Origin: CAYLHF01 sp964383365
Lineage (GTDB): Bacteria; Bacteroidota; Rhodothermia; Rhodothermales; UBA10348
DNA: 64,000 nt
Reading direction: 5' to 3'
Assembly: GCA_964383365.1 (NCBI GenBank)
Contig: CAYLHF010000003.1
Span: 62,001 to 126,000, forward strand
The first letter of the stretch is position 1. The number at the start of each line of letters is the position of its first letter. The notes below the pieces were generated by a model, which saw only the letters and a program-made list of their open reading frames with translations, searched no databases and had not been told where the DNA came from. A program made the position numbers and the translations under genes. This document shows, in pieces, positions 63,775 to 64,000 of the stretch.

Positions 63775-64000
63775 TTATCCCTGTCCGGTCATTCTTCGTC
63801 TGGCAAACTGAGCAGGTTCTTCCGGGGGAACGGCTATGAATATGTCGTCGGCAACGCGCCAGATGACGGCATTTCCCGTGGCAGAGATCTGAATATCGAC
63901 AGCCTCAGAATTTTCAATTTGCAATAGCGTACCGGCAGGCAGGGAAAGCTGCGTATCCAGAGACAACACGATATCGTACGAGAGGGCGAAAACGGGTGTG
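63775..64000 (-). CDS. Hypothetical protein, C-terminal fragment (cut by window edge)
   Basis: The minus-strand frame is open from 64000 to the stop at 63775. Visible residues include PVFALSYDIVLSLDTQLSLP and an acidic/hydrophobic C-terminal part with AVIWRVADDIFIAVP and ending RRMTGQG. I do not recognise the family. A GTG at 63969 is in frame, but the frame continues upstream of it to the edge with a good coding pattern, so the true start is probably outside the window. It converges with the kinase gene 27 bp away. Confidence 0.55.
   Translation of the reverse strand, partial: TPVFALSYDIVLSLDTQLSLPAGTLLQIENSEAVDIQISATGNAVIWRVADDIFIAVPPEEPAQFARRRMTGQG

Noticed and set aside
1..64000. tRNA, rRNA, CRISPR, prophage, insertion sequence or defence island
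   Set aside because: I looked for T-loop-like sequences, repeat-spacer patterns, transposase motifs and integrases by eye and found none; a covariance-model search could still reveal a small RNA.

Overview
The window looks like ordinary chromosome from a member of the Bacteroidota/Rhodothermota lineage (Rhodothermales or Balneolales type). The evidence is a secreted protein with a type IX secretion (T9SS) C-terminal sorting domain, a PorV-family outer membrane protein, an Oar-like TonB-dependent receptor, a GWxTD-domain lipoprotein, Bacteroidota-type promoter elements (TAnnTTTG with an upstream TTTG), scarce Shine-Dalgarno sites and several GTG/TTG starts. I identify 53 protein genes, two of them cut by the window edges and one very weak. 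I see no rRNA, tRNA, CRISPR array, prophage or insertion sequence.

Layout. 1-2.5 kb: two exported proteins on the minus strand. 2.8-10 kb: an exported methyltransferase, an AlkA-type glycosylase, a NarL-type regulator, a sterol-desaturase-family enzyme, a double-FKBP lipoprotein, malate dehydrogenase, a HAD acid phosphatase and a soluble histidine kinase. 10-15 kb: an exonuclease/UvrC-like fusion and a large Oar-like receptor. 15-23 kb: glycogen synthase, an M14 peptidase, SpmA/SpmB, a GH18 protein, an extended methylmalonyl-CoA epimerase and a CDF transporter. 23-27 kb: a two-subunit GMC oxidoreductase and a CoA-disulfide-reductase-like enzyme. 27-32 kb: RsmB, PorV-like protein, a membrane glycosyltransferase, TonB and an aspartyl beta-hydroxylase homologue. 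32.5-38.3 kb: a tightly coupled minus-strand operon of three outer-membrane-type proteins and an RsmF-like methyltransferase. 38-47 kb: a polyprenyl glycosylphosphotransferase, then an E1 alpha-beta fusion, gatB, a thioredoxin-like lipoprotein, tpiA and a GWxTD lipoprotein in one direction. 47-52 kb: a degenerate FmdB protein, a GH3/serine-hydrolase fusion and an MFS transporter. 52-57 kb: heme A synthase, heme O synthase, an ABC transporter and RlmN in one operon. 57-64 kb: a small exported orphan, secD, secF, a STAS antagonist, purA, a membrane histidine kinase and an edge fragment.

How the genes fit together. Many products serve the envelope: TonB energises receptors such as the Oar-like protein, SecDF assists export, PorV and the sorting-domain protein belong to T9SS, and the 32.5-38.3 kb operon adds barrels of unknown role. 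Central metabolism is represented by mdh, tpiA, glgA, the E1 fusion and methylmalonyl-CoA epimerase. The ctaA-ctaB-ABC operon points to aerobic respiration with heme A oxidases.

I found no complete new defence or mobile system. The most interesting items are the epimerase with a 149-residue unrecognised tail, the coupled outer-membrane operon, the DEDDh/GIY-YIG fusion with a four-cysteine cluster, the enzyme relatives that lack their usual cysteines (thioredoxin-like and FmdB-like), and a 10-bp inverted repeat between divergent genes near 50.5 kb.
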